NCBI GenBank assembly: GCA_009360345.1
Contig: SPDP01000004.1
Coordinates: 186,001-250,000, forward strand
Direction of reading: 5' to 3'
Length of the DNA stretch: 64,000 bases
DNA from: Alcaligenaceae bacterium SAGV5
Lineage (GTDB): Bacteria > Pseudomonadota > Gammaproteobacteria > Burkholderiales > Burkholderiaceae_B
Made by a program: the position numbers and the translations under genes. Within the stretch, counting starts at the first letter, position 1. Each line of letters starts with the position of its first letter. Shown here one piece after another: positions 26,229 to 34,351 of the stretch. The notes under the pieces are model-generated. The model saw only the letters and a program-made list of their open reading frames with translations, ran no database searches and was not told the origin of the DNA.

Positions 26229-27392
26229 TCAGCCGGCCGACGGCCGCAGAAACCGCCTGCTCGCCAGTTGTCTTTGCATGTGACGAAAAGGCTCGGCGAG
26301 GTACGGGTTCGAAGCGGCGCCCGGCTGGATCAACAGCCCCACGCAGCCGAGAAAATCCACGCTCTGCAGTTTCGGATTCGATGAAAAATCGGGCATGACG
26401 GTCAGGCCGACGCACCCATTGAAACCGGCCTTCCTCAGCTCAGGATTCGACGAGAAATTTGGCGCGACCGTCAACCCTACGCATCCCGTCAACACGACTT
26501 CCCTCAACTCCGGATTCGATGAGAAATCCGGCGGGAGCGTCAGATCGATGCACCCGCTGAGGTTGACCACCATCAGTTTTGGATTCGACGAAAAATCCGG
26601 CGCGACCGTCAAGTCCGGACAGGCACCAAGCACGACCTTCCTCAACTCGGGATTCGACGAAAAATCCGGCGCGGTCGACAGCCCTCGGCACTGGATCGCC
26701 CTGACCTCGACCAGCCGCGGATTGGACGAAAAATCCAGCGCGGCGGTCAGCCCCTCGCACCTGACAAGCAAGACCGATGTCAGGTTTGTCCAGGGCCGGA
26801 AATCCGGCGTCACGGCATACCTCGCGTCGGCGCCAACGCCATCGAATGCGAATGCCGCATCCTTGCCATCCGGGCTGTCATCGCGCAGACGGGTAATCGT
26901 CCGGTCGATACGGCGCATCAATGCTTCCGTCCCCGGAGCCAGGTTTGCACGGAACCTCACTTCACGCAGCGGACCCGTTTCTCCGCGATCCAGGACATCC
27001 AGCACGGCCGCGCTTTGTTCCGCCCACAACCCCGAAAAATCCACATCGATATGAGGATTGTTGCAAAGCAATGCCGATACGCCCTTGTTGAACTGATCAT
27101 CGGGACCTTTCGCCAGAGACGCGATGGTTGATCTCGTCACGTAGGCCCCCACGGCACTGTTTTCGGGGAGCGCCAGATTGGCCTTGTCGATCTCGCGAAG
27201 GTGTTTGCTGGTCGCGGCAAAATTTGCCCGGGCGATTGCCGCTTGCCGTATGGGATCCGCCTGCCGTTGACCGGCGGCCCAATGCCGAGCCGGTGGCGTT
27301 TCTTGCGGCGCGGAACGCGCGGCCCCGTCCATCAACTGCTGATGAATGAAGCCGATGATCTCCGCCGGCAACGTGGAAATGGAGGTAGGCAT
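26229..27392 (-). CDS. F-box-like / leucine-rich repeat protein, effector-like, uncharacterised
   Basis: A 387-residue protein without a signal peptide. Residues 7-20 (TLPAEIIGFIHQQL) look like the start of an F-box, and residues 55-67 (RANFAATSKHLRE) resemble its end, with an insertion between. From about residue 193 to 379, eight 23-residue leucine-rich repeats follow with consensus APDFSSNPELRxVxLxGCxGLTV (spacing of the PDF motif exactly 23). The F-box plus LRR layout is that of GALA-type effectors of Ralstonia. Base composition is lower than its surroundings (27061-27120 has 31 G+C of 60; 21481-21540 has 43), which suggests transfer. No secretion genes are near. Function is not known. 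Confidence 0.8.
   Translation of the reverse strand: MPTSISTLPAEIIGFIHQQLMDGAARSAPQETPPARHWAAGQRQADPIRQAAIARANFAATSKHLREIDKANLALPENSAVGAYVTRSTIASLAKGPDDQFNKGVSALLCNNPHIDVDFSGLWAEQSAAVLDVLDRGETGPLREVRFRANLAPGTEALMRRIDRTITRLRDDSPDGKDAAFAFDGVGADARYAVTPDFRPWTNLTSVLLVRCEGLTAALDFSSNPRLVEVRAIQCRGLSTAPDFSSNPELRKVVLGACPDLTVAPDFSSNPKLMVVNLSGCIDLTLPPDFSSNPELREVVLTGCVGLTVAPNFSSNPELRKAGFNGCVGLTVMPDFSSNPKLQSVDFLGCVGLLIQPGAASNPYLAEPFRHMQRQLASRRFLRPSAG
26254..26816 (-). repeat. eight tandem 69-base units encoding 23-residue LRRs
   Basis: DNA-level periodicity inside the LRR gene, one unit per leucine-rich repeat. The four central units (residues 242-333) are the most alike, with PDFSSNPEL or PDFSSNPKL kept almost unchanged, suggesting fairly recent internal duplication; the first and last units are degenerate. 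Confidence 0.85.
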
Positions 27393-27418
27393 GATAGGGG
27401 GGTCGATTGGTCAAGGTA

Positions 27419-27438
27419 GGCATTCGAGTACGAATGCC
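27419..27438. promoter_or_regulatory. perfect palindrome upstream of the LRR gene
   Basis: GGCATTCG-AGTA-CGAATGCC, 8-base arms, ending 27 bases before the LRR gene start codon on the minus strand. It has no T-run, so an operator is more likely than a terminator. No known regulator motif is recognised. Confidence 0.5.
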
Positions 27439-27587
27439 TCGTGGCCAGATACGCACCGATCAGCGATCTTGACGCTTCAACGCTGACGCCCGGTGCTTCT
27501 CTGTTTTCTCATGACCGTATGTCGCCAGCCCCTGCCCGGCAGTTCCCTGGGGTTCCCTCCACGCGCTGGCGCGCGGAGGGAACCCTG

Positions 27588-27956
27588 TTATTTCCTTACC
27601 GCCAGGTTGCCCGGCAGGCTGGACAGGTAGGCCGCCACGTCCTGGATGTCCTTGTCGGACAGCTGGACGGCGAACGCGCCCATGATGGGGTTCTTGCGGA
27701 TGTTGGCCGACGGCGCGGCGTTCGACTGGCCGCGGCGGTAGGCCTTGAGCGCATGCGCGAGGTAGTCGGGATGCTGGCCCGCCAACTGGGGATAGCTGGG
27801 ATCGATCGAGGTCTTGGCATCGGCCCCGTGGCACGAGGCACAGTTGATGCGGTCGAACACCGCCTTGCCGGCGGCGATGTCGCCGGCGGCCTGGGCGGCC
27901 GACAGCGATAGCAGGGCGCTGCCGACGAGGAAGGAAAGGCGCAGGGTGGTCTTCAT
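27588..27956 (-). CDS. class I cytochrome c (c553/c5-like)
   Basis: A 122-residue periplasmic monoheme cytochrome c. A signal peptide ends at SAAQAA, the heme site CASCHG follows near residue 40, and the distal Met ligand is probably in KNPIMGAF. Translation starts at the ATG at 27956; the frame is open further upstream, but that part overlaps the preceding gene. It follows a second cytochrome c gene by 11 bases, so the pair is co-transcribed. Such pairs commonly donate electrons to terminal oxidases; the partner is not identified here. Confidence 0.9.
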   Translation of the reverse strand: MKTTLRLSFLVGSALLSLSAAQAAGDIAAGKAVFDRINCASCHGADAKTSIDPSYPQLAGQHPDYLAHALKAYRRGQSNAAPSANIRKNPIMGAFAVQLSDKDIQDVAAYLSSLPGNLAVRK

Positions 27957-27967
27957 GGTCGGGCGGC

Positions 27968-28327
27968 TCACTTCAGGCTGGAATAATAGGCGGCCAGATC
28001 GGCGATGTCCTGTTCGGACAGGCTTTTGGCAATGCCAACCATGGAAGGATGCGTCCGTGCGCCGCTGGCGTATTCCTTCAGCGCCGCTTCGATGTACTTG
28101 GCGTTCTGCCCAGCAATCATCGGGACTTGATAGACCTCGGGAAAGCTGGCCTTGTAGCCTGGAATGCCATGGCAGCCGATGCACATGGAATTCTTGTCAC
28201 GAGCGGCGTCGGCGCTGCCCGTGATGGTGGCCGGCGGAGCGGATTGGGCCGCGGCCGAGCCGACGACCGCACAGGCGGCCAGGGCGGCCAGGGCGGGCAG
28301 CGCCCGCTTCGTTATGCTCAACTTCAT
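27968..28327 (-). CDS. class I cytochrome c
   Basis: A 119-residue periplasmic cytochrome c. A signal peptide ends near SAAAQS, the single heme-binding motif CIGCHG follows, and the axial methionine is likely in HPSMVGI. It is the first gene of a two-gene unit with the shorter-spaced cytochrome downstream. The 289 bases between it and the divergent moxR-type gene have an AT-rich patch (28430-28495) suited to promoters; no specific site is recognised. Confidence 0.9.
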   Translation of the reverse strand: MKLSITKRALPALAALAACAVVGSAAAQSAPPATITGSADAARDKNSMCIGCHGIPGYKASFPEVYQVPMIAGQNAKYIEAALKEYASGARTHPSMVGIAKSLSEQDIADLAAYYSSLK

Positions 28328-28616
28328 TAGAACGCTCTATCAGAATCAAGAGAAATCCCGATGCCGGGCAGCGAAACGACTGAGCGGCAACGCCCGGCCC
28401 CCACAGGCCAACGAAGCGTCTCCGTTTTATTCCATCCAGAAACCGTATTGTTGTACTCAGGTCCGGTTTCCGTCTTTATTTAACCCCTAATGATACATCA
28501 GGAACCGCCAACCCCCGCCGTCCGCTCGCGGGGACGGGCGCCGGCGTCCCCTGCCCGTCCGGACTTTTCTTATACTGGGTGCTTCGCCCTCGCGGCGCCC
28601 TATCGCCAGCCCGACC

Positions 28617-29492
28617 ATGCCCCAGTCCGTCTCGCCGTCCACCGCCCGCTTCCAGGGCACCGACACCTACGTCGCCACCGACGACCTGACGCTTGCCGTC
28701 AATGCCGCGCTCACGCTGGAGCGCCCCCTCCTGATCAAGGGCGAGCCGGGCACCGGCAAGACCATGCTGGCCGAGGAAGTGGCCCGGGCGCTGGGACGGC
28801 CGCTGCTGCAATGGCACATCAAGTCCACCACCAAGGCTCATCAGGGGCTGTACGAGTACGATGCGGTTTCGCGCCTGCGCGATTCGCAACTGGGCGACGA
28901 AAAGGTACGCGACATCACGAACTACATCGTGCGCGGGGTGCTGTGGCAGGCCTTCACCGCGCCCGAGCCGGTGGTGCTGCTGATCGACGAGATCGACAAG
29001 GCCGACATCGAGTTCCCCAACGACCTGCTGCGCGAGCTGGACCGCATGGAATTCCACGTGTACGAGACGCGGGAAACGGTGCGCGCCGTGCACCGGCCGC
29101 TGGTCATCATCACCTCCAACAACGAGAAGGACCTGCCCGACGCCTTCCTGCGGCGCTGCTTCTTCCACTACATCCGGTTTCCCGAGAAGGAAACCATGGA
29201 GCGCATCGTCGGGGTCCACTACCCCGGCCTGAAGCAGGAACTGCTGTCGGCGGCGCTGGACAGCTTCTTCCAGCTGCGCGAGACCCCCGGCCTGAAGAAG
29301 AAACCGTCCACGTCCGAGTTGCTGGACTGGCTCAAGGTCCTGCTGGCCGAAGACATCCCCCCGGAAGCCCTGAAAAGCACCGACCGCGAAGCCGCCGTGC
29401 CCCCGCTGCACGGCGCGCTGCTGAAAAACGAACAAGACGTCCACCTGTTCGAACGCCTGGTCCTCATGGCTAGAAGCGGCAGGCGAGCATGA
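28617..29492 (+). CDS. MoxR-family AAA+ ATPase
   Basis: A 291-residue AAA+ ATPase of the MoxR group: Walker A GEPGTGKT, Walker B VLLIDEIDKAD, sensor I ITSNNEKDLPDAFLRR. MoxR ATPases act with a von Willebrand factor A (VWA) protein as a chaperone for metal-cofactor or complex assembly. The VWA partner is the next gene (29604). Between them lies a copy of the dispersed repeat. The substrate complex is unknown. Confidence 0.93.
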   Translation: MPQSVSPSTARFQGTDTYVATDDLTLAVNAALTLERPLLIKGEPGTGKTMLAEEVARALGRPLLQWHIKSTTKAHQGLYEYDAVSRLRDSQLGDEKVRDITNYIVRGVLWQAFTAPEPVVLLIDEIDKADIEFPNDLLRELDRMEFHVYETRETVRAVHRPLVIITSNNEKDLPDAFLRRCFFHYIRFPEKETMERIVGVHYPGLKQELLSAALDSFFQLRETPGLKKKPSTSELLDWLKVLLAEDIPPEALKSTDREAAVPPLHGALLKNEQDVHLFERLVLMARSGRRA

Positions 29493-29521
29493 ATCCGCGC
29501 CCCCTCGGCAGGCACGTCCGA

Positions 29522-29599
29522 CTCAGGGTGCCGCGGATCCGGCTTCGCCGGTCCGCCAGCGCCGCCCCCTGGGGGGCGCGCGAAGTGCGTAGGGGGGGG
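29522..29599 (-). repeat. GC-rich dispersed intergenic repeat, copy C
   Basis: Same element in reverse orientation, between the MoxR and CoxE-like genes. Its terminal run of G residues (29592-29599) lies 5 bases before the CoxE-like ATG at 29604 and appears to provide the only Shine-Dalgarno-like sequence for that gene. Confidence 0.8.
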
Positions 29600-29603
29600 C
29601 CTC

Positions 29604-30776
29604 ATGCTCATTGATTTCTTCTATCACCTGCGCAAGCACCAGTTGCCGGTCTCGATCAACGAGTACCTGACGCTGCTGGAGGCGCTGTCGCGCCGGGTGA
29701 TCGCGCCCTCGGTGGACGAGTTCTACCTGCTGGCCCGGATGACGCTGGTCAAGGACGAGAGCCAGTTCGACCGCTACGACCAGGCCTTCGCCAGCTACTA
29801 CAAGGGCGTCGAGGCGGCCTTCCCGCCGGGCAAGGAGATCCCGGCCGAATGGCTGGTGCGGCGCTTCATGCGCGAGTTGTCGCCCGAGGACAAGGCCGCG
29901 ATCGAGAAACTGGGCTGGGACAAGCTGATGGAACTGTTCCGCCAGCGGCTGGAGGAACAGAAGGAACGCCACGAGGGCGGCAGCAAGTGGATAGGCACCG
30001 GCGGCACCTCGCCCTTCGGCAGCGGCGGCTATCACCCCGAGGGCATCCGCATCGGCCAGGACAGCGCCGGCAACCACAGCGCGGTCAAGGCCTGGGACAT
30101 GCGCAGCTTCCGCGACTACGACGACCGGGTGGAACTGGGCACGCGCAACATCAAGGTGGCCCTGCGGCGACTCCGCCGCTTCGCCCGCGAAGGCGCCGAC
30201 CTGGAGCTGGACCTGGACGACACCATACGCAGCACCGCGCGCAACGCCGGTCACCTGGACATCCGCATGGTGCCCGAGCGGCACAACACGGTGAAGGTGC
30301 TGATGATGCTGGACGTGGGCGGCACGATGGACAGCCACGTCCAGCGGATCGAGGAACTGTTCTCGGCGGCGCGCAGCGAGTTCAAGCACCTGGAAGTCTA
30401 TTATTTCCACAACTGCCTGTACGACTGGGTCTGGCAAAGCAACCGCCGCCGCCACGCCGAACGCGCCCACACCTGGGACGTGCTGCGCAAGTACAACCCG
30501 GACTGGCGCCTGATCTTCGTCGGCGACGCCACCATGAGCCCCTACGAGATCCTGCAGCCGGGCGGCTCGGTGGAATACCACAACACCGAGGCCGGCGCGG
30601 TCTGGCTGCAGCGCATGGCCGCGGCCTATCCCCGTTTCGCCTGGCTCAATCCCGAACCGGAGGGCCTGTGGCCCTACCGCCAATCTACCGACATCATCCG
30701 GAAACTGATGCAGGGCCGCATGTATCCGGTCACGCTGAACGGCCTGGAACAGGCCATGCGGCTGCTGTCCAAGTAA
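29604..30776 (+). CDS. CoxE-like von Willebrand factor A domain protein
   Basis: A 390-residue VWA protein of the CoxE/YehP group that pairs with MoxR ATPases. The N-terminal half carries the DUF58-like helical region starting MLIDFFYHLRKHQLPVS; the C-terminal half is the VWA domain with VLMMLDVGGTMDSHV, where the usual DxSxS metal site is DVGGT, a departure from the consensus. The sequence ends LNGLEQAMRLLSK. It probably works with the upstream ATPase in assembling an enzyme complex. Its ribosome site seems to be the G-run of the repeat before it. Confidence 0.9.
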   Translation: MLIDFFYHLRKHQLPVSINEYLTLLEALSRRVIAPSVDEFYLLARMTLVKDESQFDRYDQAFASYYKGVEAAFPPGKEIPAEWLVRRFMRELSPEDKAAIEKLGWDKLMELFRQRLEEQKERHEGGSKWIGTGGTSPFGSGGYHPEGIRIGQDSAGNHSAVKAWDMRSFRDYDDRVELGTRNIKVALRRLRRFAREGADLELDLDDTIRSTARNAGHLDIRMVPERHNTVKVLMMLDVGGTMDSHVQRIEELFSAARSEFKHLEVYYFHNCLYDWVWQSNRRRHAERAHTWDVLRKYNPDWRLIFVGDATMSPYEILQPGGSVEYHNTEAGAVWLQRMAAAYPRFAWLNPEPEGLWPYRQSTDIIRKLMQGRMYPVTLNGLEQAMRLLSK

Positions 30777-30851
30777 CACCCGGGCCTCGCGGCGGGAACG
30801 TTGTCGCGGCCCGTTACTCCAATCCACTTCCTGAACGGTTCGAGTCCGCCC

Positions 30852-33629
30852 ATGCCATCATCGCTCACCGCCAACCGCTCCGGCCTCCTGGGCCGGGCCT
30901 TCGCCTGCGTGGCCCTGTCCCTGGCCACCCTGCTGCCGCCGGCCGCCCAGGCGGCGCCGGCGCAGGCCACCGTGCCCGCCGGGGTGCAGAAGGTCACCTC
31001 GGTCGAAGGCATCAACGAATACCGGCTGAACAACGGCCTGCGCATCCTGCTGGCGCCCGACCAGTCCAAGCCGACCACCACGGTCAACATGACCTATCTC
31101 GTGGGCTCGCGCCAGGAGAACTACGGCGAGACCGGCATGGCGCACCTGCTTGAGCACATGTTGTTCAAGGGCACCCCGACGATGCGCAACGCGCTGGCCG
31201 AGTTCTCGCGCCGCGGCCTGCAGGCCAACGGCAGCACCTGGACCGACCGCACGAACTATTTCGCCAGCTTCGCCGCCAACGAGGCCAACCTGGACTGGTA
31301 CCTGGGCTGGCAGGCCGACGCCATGGTCAACTCGCTGATCGCGCGCAAGGACCTGGACTCGGAAATGACCGTGGTGCGCAACGAGATGGAAAGCGGCGAG
31401 AACAACCCGTTCCGCGTGCTGATGAGCAAGATGATGGCCACGGCCTACCAGTGGCACAACTACGGCAAGACCACGATAGGCGCGCGCTCGGACGTCGAGA
31501 ACGTCGACATCGGCCGCCTGCAGGCCTTCTACCGCACCTACTACCAGCCGGACAACGCCGTGCTGATCGTCTCGGGCCAGTTCGACGAGGCCAAGACGCT
31601 GGCGGTCATCGCCCGCACCTTCGGCAAGATCCCCAGGCCCAAGCGCACCCTGCCGCGCCTGTACACCGAGGAACCGGTCCAGGACGGCGAACGCAGCGTC
31701 ACGCTGCGCCGCTCCGGCGGCTCGCCCATGGTCGCTGCCATGTACCACACGCCGCAGGGCGGCGCGGCCGATTCCGCCGCCATGGAAATGCTGGCCGGCA
31801 TCCTGGGCGACGCGCCCTCGGGCCGGCTGTACAAGGCGCTGGTGGAAACCAAGCTGGCCGCCTCGACCTTCGGCTTCACCTTCGGCATGTACGACCCCGG
31901 CATGGTCATGCTGGGCGCGCAGTTGCAGCCCGGCGCCAGCCTGGACGCCGCGCGCGACAAGATGCTGGAGACCATCGAGTCCATCAAGGCGCAGCCGGTC
32001 ACCAGCGAAGAGCTGGAACGCGCGCGCACCCGCTGGCTCAAGGACTGGGACATGGCCTACAGCGACCCGCAGAAAGTGGGCGTGTCGCTGTCCGAAAGCA
32101 TCGCCCAGGGCGACTGGCGCCTGTTCTTTGCGACCCGCGACCGCGTCCGCGACCTGAAGCTGGCCGACGTGCAGCGCGTGGCGGAAAGCTACCTGCTGCA
32201 ATCGAACCGCACCCTCGGCACCTACATCCCGACCGACGGTCCCCAGCGGGCCCCCGCGCCGCAGCCCCTGGACCTGCAGGCCGAACTGAAGGGCTACAAG
32301 GGCGACACCGACTTCGTGCAGGCCGAGGCCTTCGACGCCACGCCGGCCAACATCGACGCCCGCACCCAGCGCAAGACGCTGGACCTGCCCAACGGGCCGG
32401 TCAAGCTGGCGCTGCTGCCCAAGTCGACGCGCGGCCACCTGGTCAACGCCCGGCTGGTGGTGCAGTTCGGCGATGCCGATACGCTGCGCGGCCAGCGCGA
32501 CATCTCCCGCGCCGTGGGTGCCCTGCTCGACAACGGCACGGCCACGATGACGCGCCAGCAGATCGAGGACCGCTTCGACGCGCTGCGGGCGAACGTCGGT
32601 TTCGCCGGGGGCGGCACCAGCGCGGTGGTCGACATCTCGACCACCCGCGACAACCTGCCCGCCACGCTGGAGCTGGCGCTGGACGTGCTGCGCAATGCCA
32701 GCTTCCCCGAGGACCAGTTGGACGAATACCGCCGCCGCGGCCTGGCTTCGGTGGAAAGCGCCCGCCAGGAACCCACCGCTGTCGCGCAGCAGACCCTGGC
32801 GCGGTACGACAACCCGTGGCCGGCCGACGACCTGCGCTACACCCCCAGCTTCGACGAACAGGAAGCCGCCTACAAGGCGCTGACGCGCGACGCGCTGGTG
32901 CAGTTCCATGACCGCTTCTACGGCGCGGGCCGCGTGCGGCTGGCCGCCGTGGGCGACTTCGACCCGGCCGCTGTCGAGCAGTCCCTGGCCAAGGGCCTGC
33001 AAGGATGGAAGCAGGCGCCGGCCTATACCCGCGTGAACGATCCGTACCATGCGGTGCCCGCCAAGCGCTTCGACGTCTCGCTGCCCGACAAGGCCAACGC
33101 CTTCTACCTGTCGACCCTGCCGATCAAGCTGCAGGACACCGATCCGGACTACCCCGCCGCCATGTTGGCGAACTACCTGCTGGGCAGCTCCGAAACCTCG
33201 CGGCTGTGGATGCGGGTGCGCGAACGCGAAGGCCTGTCGTACAACGTGCGCAGCCAGCTGTCGGCCTCGTCCTACGAGCCCTCGGGCCAGTGGACGATGT
33301 ACGCCATCTACGCGCCCAGCAACCGGGCACGGCTGGAGACGGCCATCAAGGAGGAGTCCGAGCGCGTGCTGCGCGAAGGCTTCACCGCGGCGGAGGTCAA
33401 GGACGGCATCGATTCGCTGATGAACCTGCGCCACCTGGCCCGCGCGCAGGACCGGCGGCTGGTGGGAGCCTGGTCGGACTACCTGGACCTGGACCGCACC
33501 TTCGCCTTCGCGGCGGAATCCGACCGCGAGCTGAAGGCGCTGACCGCCCAGCAGGTCAACGCGGCGCTGCGCAAGTACTTCAAGCCCGAGGACTTCAGCA
33601 CCGCGGTGGCAGGCACCTTCAAGCCGTAG
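30852..33629 (+). CDS. M16-family zinc metallopeptidase, periplasmic (two-domain)
   Basis: A 925-residue exported peptidase of the pitrilysin/PqqL type. Signal peptide to about residue 37 (PPAAQAA). The zinc site is the inverted motif H98-L-L-E-H102 with third ligand E178 (RNEMESGENN), spaced as in the family. The second half repeats the fold but lacks HxxEH, as is usual. The ATG at 30852 is chosen over an upstream in-frame TTG because it directly precedes the signal peptide. The 3' end overlaps the convergent DUF2889 gene by 11 bases. Confidence 0.93.
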   Translation: MPSSLTANRSGLLGRAFACVALSLATLLPPAAQAAPAQATVPAGVQKVTSVEGINEYRLNNGLRILLAPDQSKPTTTVNMTYLVGSRQENYGETGMAHLLEHMLFKGTPTMRNALAEFSRRGLQANGSTWTDRTNYFASFAANEANLDWYLGWQADAMVNSLIARKDLDSEMTVVRNEMESGENNPFRVLMSKMMATAYQWHNYGKTTIGARSDVENVDIGRLQAFYRTYYQPDNAVLIVSGQFDEAKTLAVIARTFGKIPRPKRTLPRLYTEEPVQDGERSVTLRRSGGSPMVAAMYHTPQGGAADSAAMEMLAGILGDAPSGRLYKALVETKLAASTFGFTFGMYDPGMVMLGAQLQPGASLDAARDKMLETIESIKAQPVTSEELERARTRWLKDWDMAYSDPQKVGVSLSESIAQGDWRLFFATRDRVRDLKLADVQRVAESYLLQSNRTLGTYIPTDGPQRAPAPQPLDLQAELKGYKGDTDFVQAEAFDATPANIDARTQRKTLDLPNGPVKLALLPKSTRGHLVNARLVVQFGDADTLRGQRDISRAVGALLDNGTATMTRQQIEDRFDALRANVGFAGGGTSAVVDISTTRDNLPATLELALDVLRNASFPEDQLDEYRRRGLASVESARQEPTAVAQQTLARYDNPWPADDLRYTPSFDEQEAAYKALTRDALVQFHDRFYGAGRVRLAAVGDFDPAAVEQSLAKGLQGWKQAPAYTRVNDPYHAVPAKRFDVSLPDKANAFYLSTLPIKLQDTDPDYPAAMLANYLLGSSETSRLWMRVREREGLSYNVRSQLSASSYEPSGQWTMYAIYAPSNRARLETAIKEESERVLREGFTAAEVKDGIDSLMNLRHLARAQDRRLVGAWSDYLDLDRTFAFAAESDRELKALTAQQVNAALRKYFKPEDFSTAVAGTFKP

Positions 33630-34212
33630 TCCGCGTACCCTCGGGAGGCCCGTCGCCGTCGGGCCTCCCGGCCGCATGCCGCGGCCACAGCATCTTCACC
33701 ACTTCCCGATCGCGGCCATAGGCGAAACAGGAATCGATCTTCTCCCGCGCCCGCTCCTCGCCCATCAACAGGGGCGTGTCGCGCTGCAGCCCACGTATGC
33801 CCTGCAAGGCCGTGGTCGCCATCGGCACCAGCATTTCCATCAAGTGGGTACAGCTGGCCGCGCCGCGCAACCGGTCCTTGACCATGGCCGTCCAGCCCCG
33901 GGCGATGCGCTCGCCGACCAGCACGCGCAATGTGTCCGTCGCTTCCTTGCAGAGCGGCCAGGGCGTCGCATCCGACGCCGCCACGATGTCCCGGATCACA
34001 TACGCGTCGTCCACCGTCAGGCGTATCCACAGGTCGTGGAGCGCTTCTCCCGCGGGCAGCGGGTCGTCCGAACTCATGAGCTGGAAGGGAAAGGGCTTGC
34101 GGTCGACCAGCCTGGCCTCCACGTCGTAAAGGCCGTCTTCCCTGGCGTAGGTCTGCATGTCGATGACGCGGTGGTGGACGGAGCGGCGGGCGGCGGGATC
34201 CGGTAGGGGCAT
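33619..34212 (-). CDS. DUF2889 family protein
   Basis: A 197-residue cytoplasmic protein matching DUF2889 (MPLPDPAARRSVHHRVID start, YDVEARLVDRKPF, DAYVIRDIVAASDATPWPLC, RGAASCTHLMEML). No enzymatic role is established for the family. The ATG at 34212 is used because the conserved PLPDPAARR segment follows it directly; the frame is open further upstream. The last 15 or so codons contain the hairpin that terminates the convergent M16 gene, so the C-terminal tail is probably not under strong selection. Confidence 0.82.
   Translation of the reverse strand: MPLPDPAARRSVHHRVIDMQTYAREDGLYDVEARLVDRKPFPFQLMSSDDPLPAGEALHDLWIRLTVDDAYVIRDIVAASDATPWPLCKEATDTLRVLVGERIARGWTAMVKDRLRGAASCTHLMEMLVPMATTALQGIRGLQRDTPLLMGEERAREKIDSCFAYGRDREVVKMLWPRHAAGRPDGDGPPEGTRTTA
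33642..33670. terminator. strong hairpin between convergent M16 and DUF2889 genes
   Basis: Perfect 11-base stem CGGGAGGCCCG / CGGGCCTCCCG with a 7-base loop. It begins 13 bases after the M16 stop and sits inside the 3' coding end of the opposing gene. It lacks a T-run on the plus strand, so termination efficiency is uncertain. Confidence 0.6.
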
Positions 34213-34351
34213 GATGGCAGGCTTCCTGGCTGGCGCCGAAGCGGTCGGCGACGCGGCGGCGCGCCGCGAGCCCATGCCCGCGGCGCCCGCATGTGCGGAC
34301 TATTGTAGAGGCACGGACCCGCGCGAACGGGCCGGCGGGCCAGCCAGGGCG

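Noticed and set aside
26254..26816. Regular 69-base periodicity that could suggest a CRISPR or satellite
   Set aside because: The period is an exact multiple of three and encodes leucine-rich repeats in one frame.
30858..33677. 939-residue frame antisense to the M16 peptidase
   Set aside because: Shadow of the coding strand; no recognisable motif.
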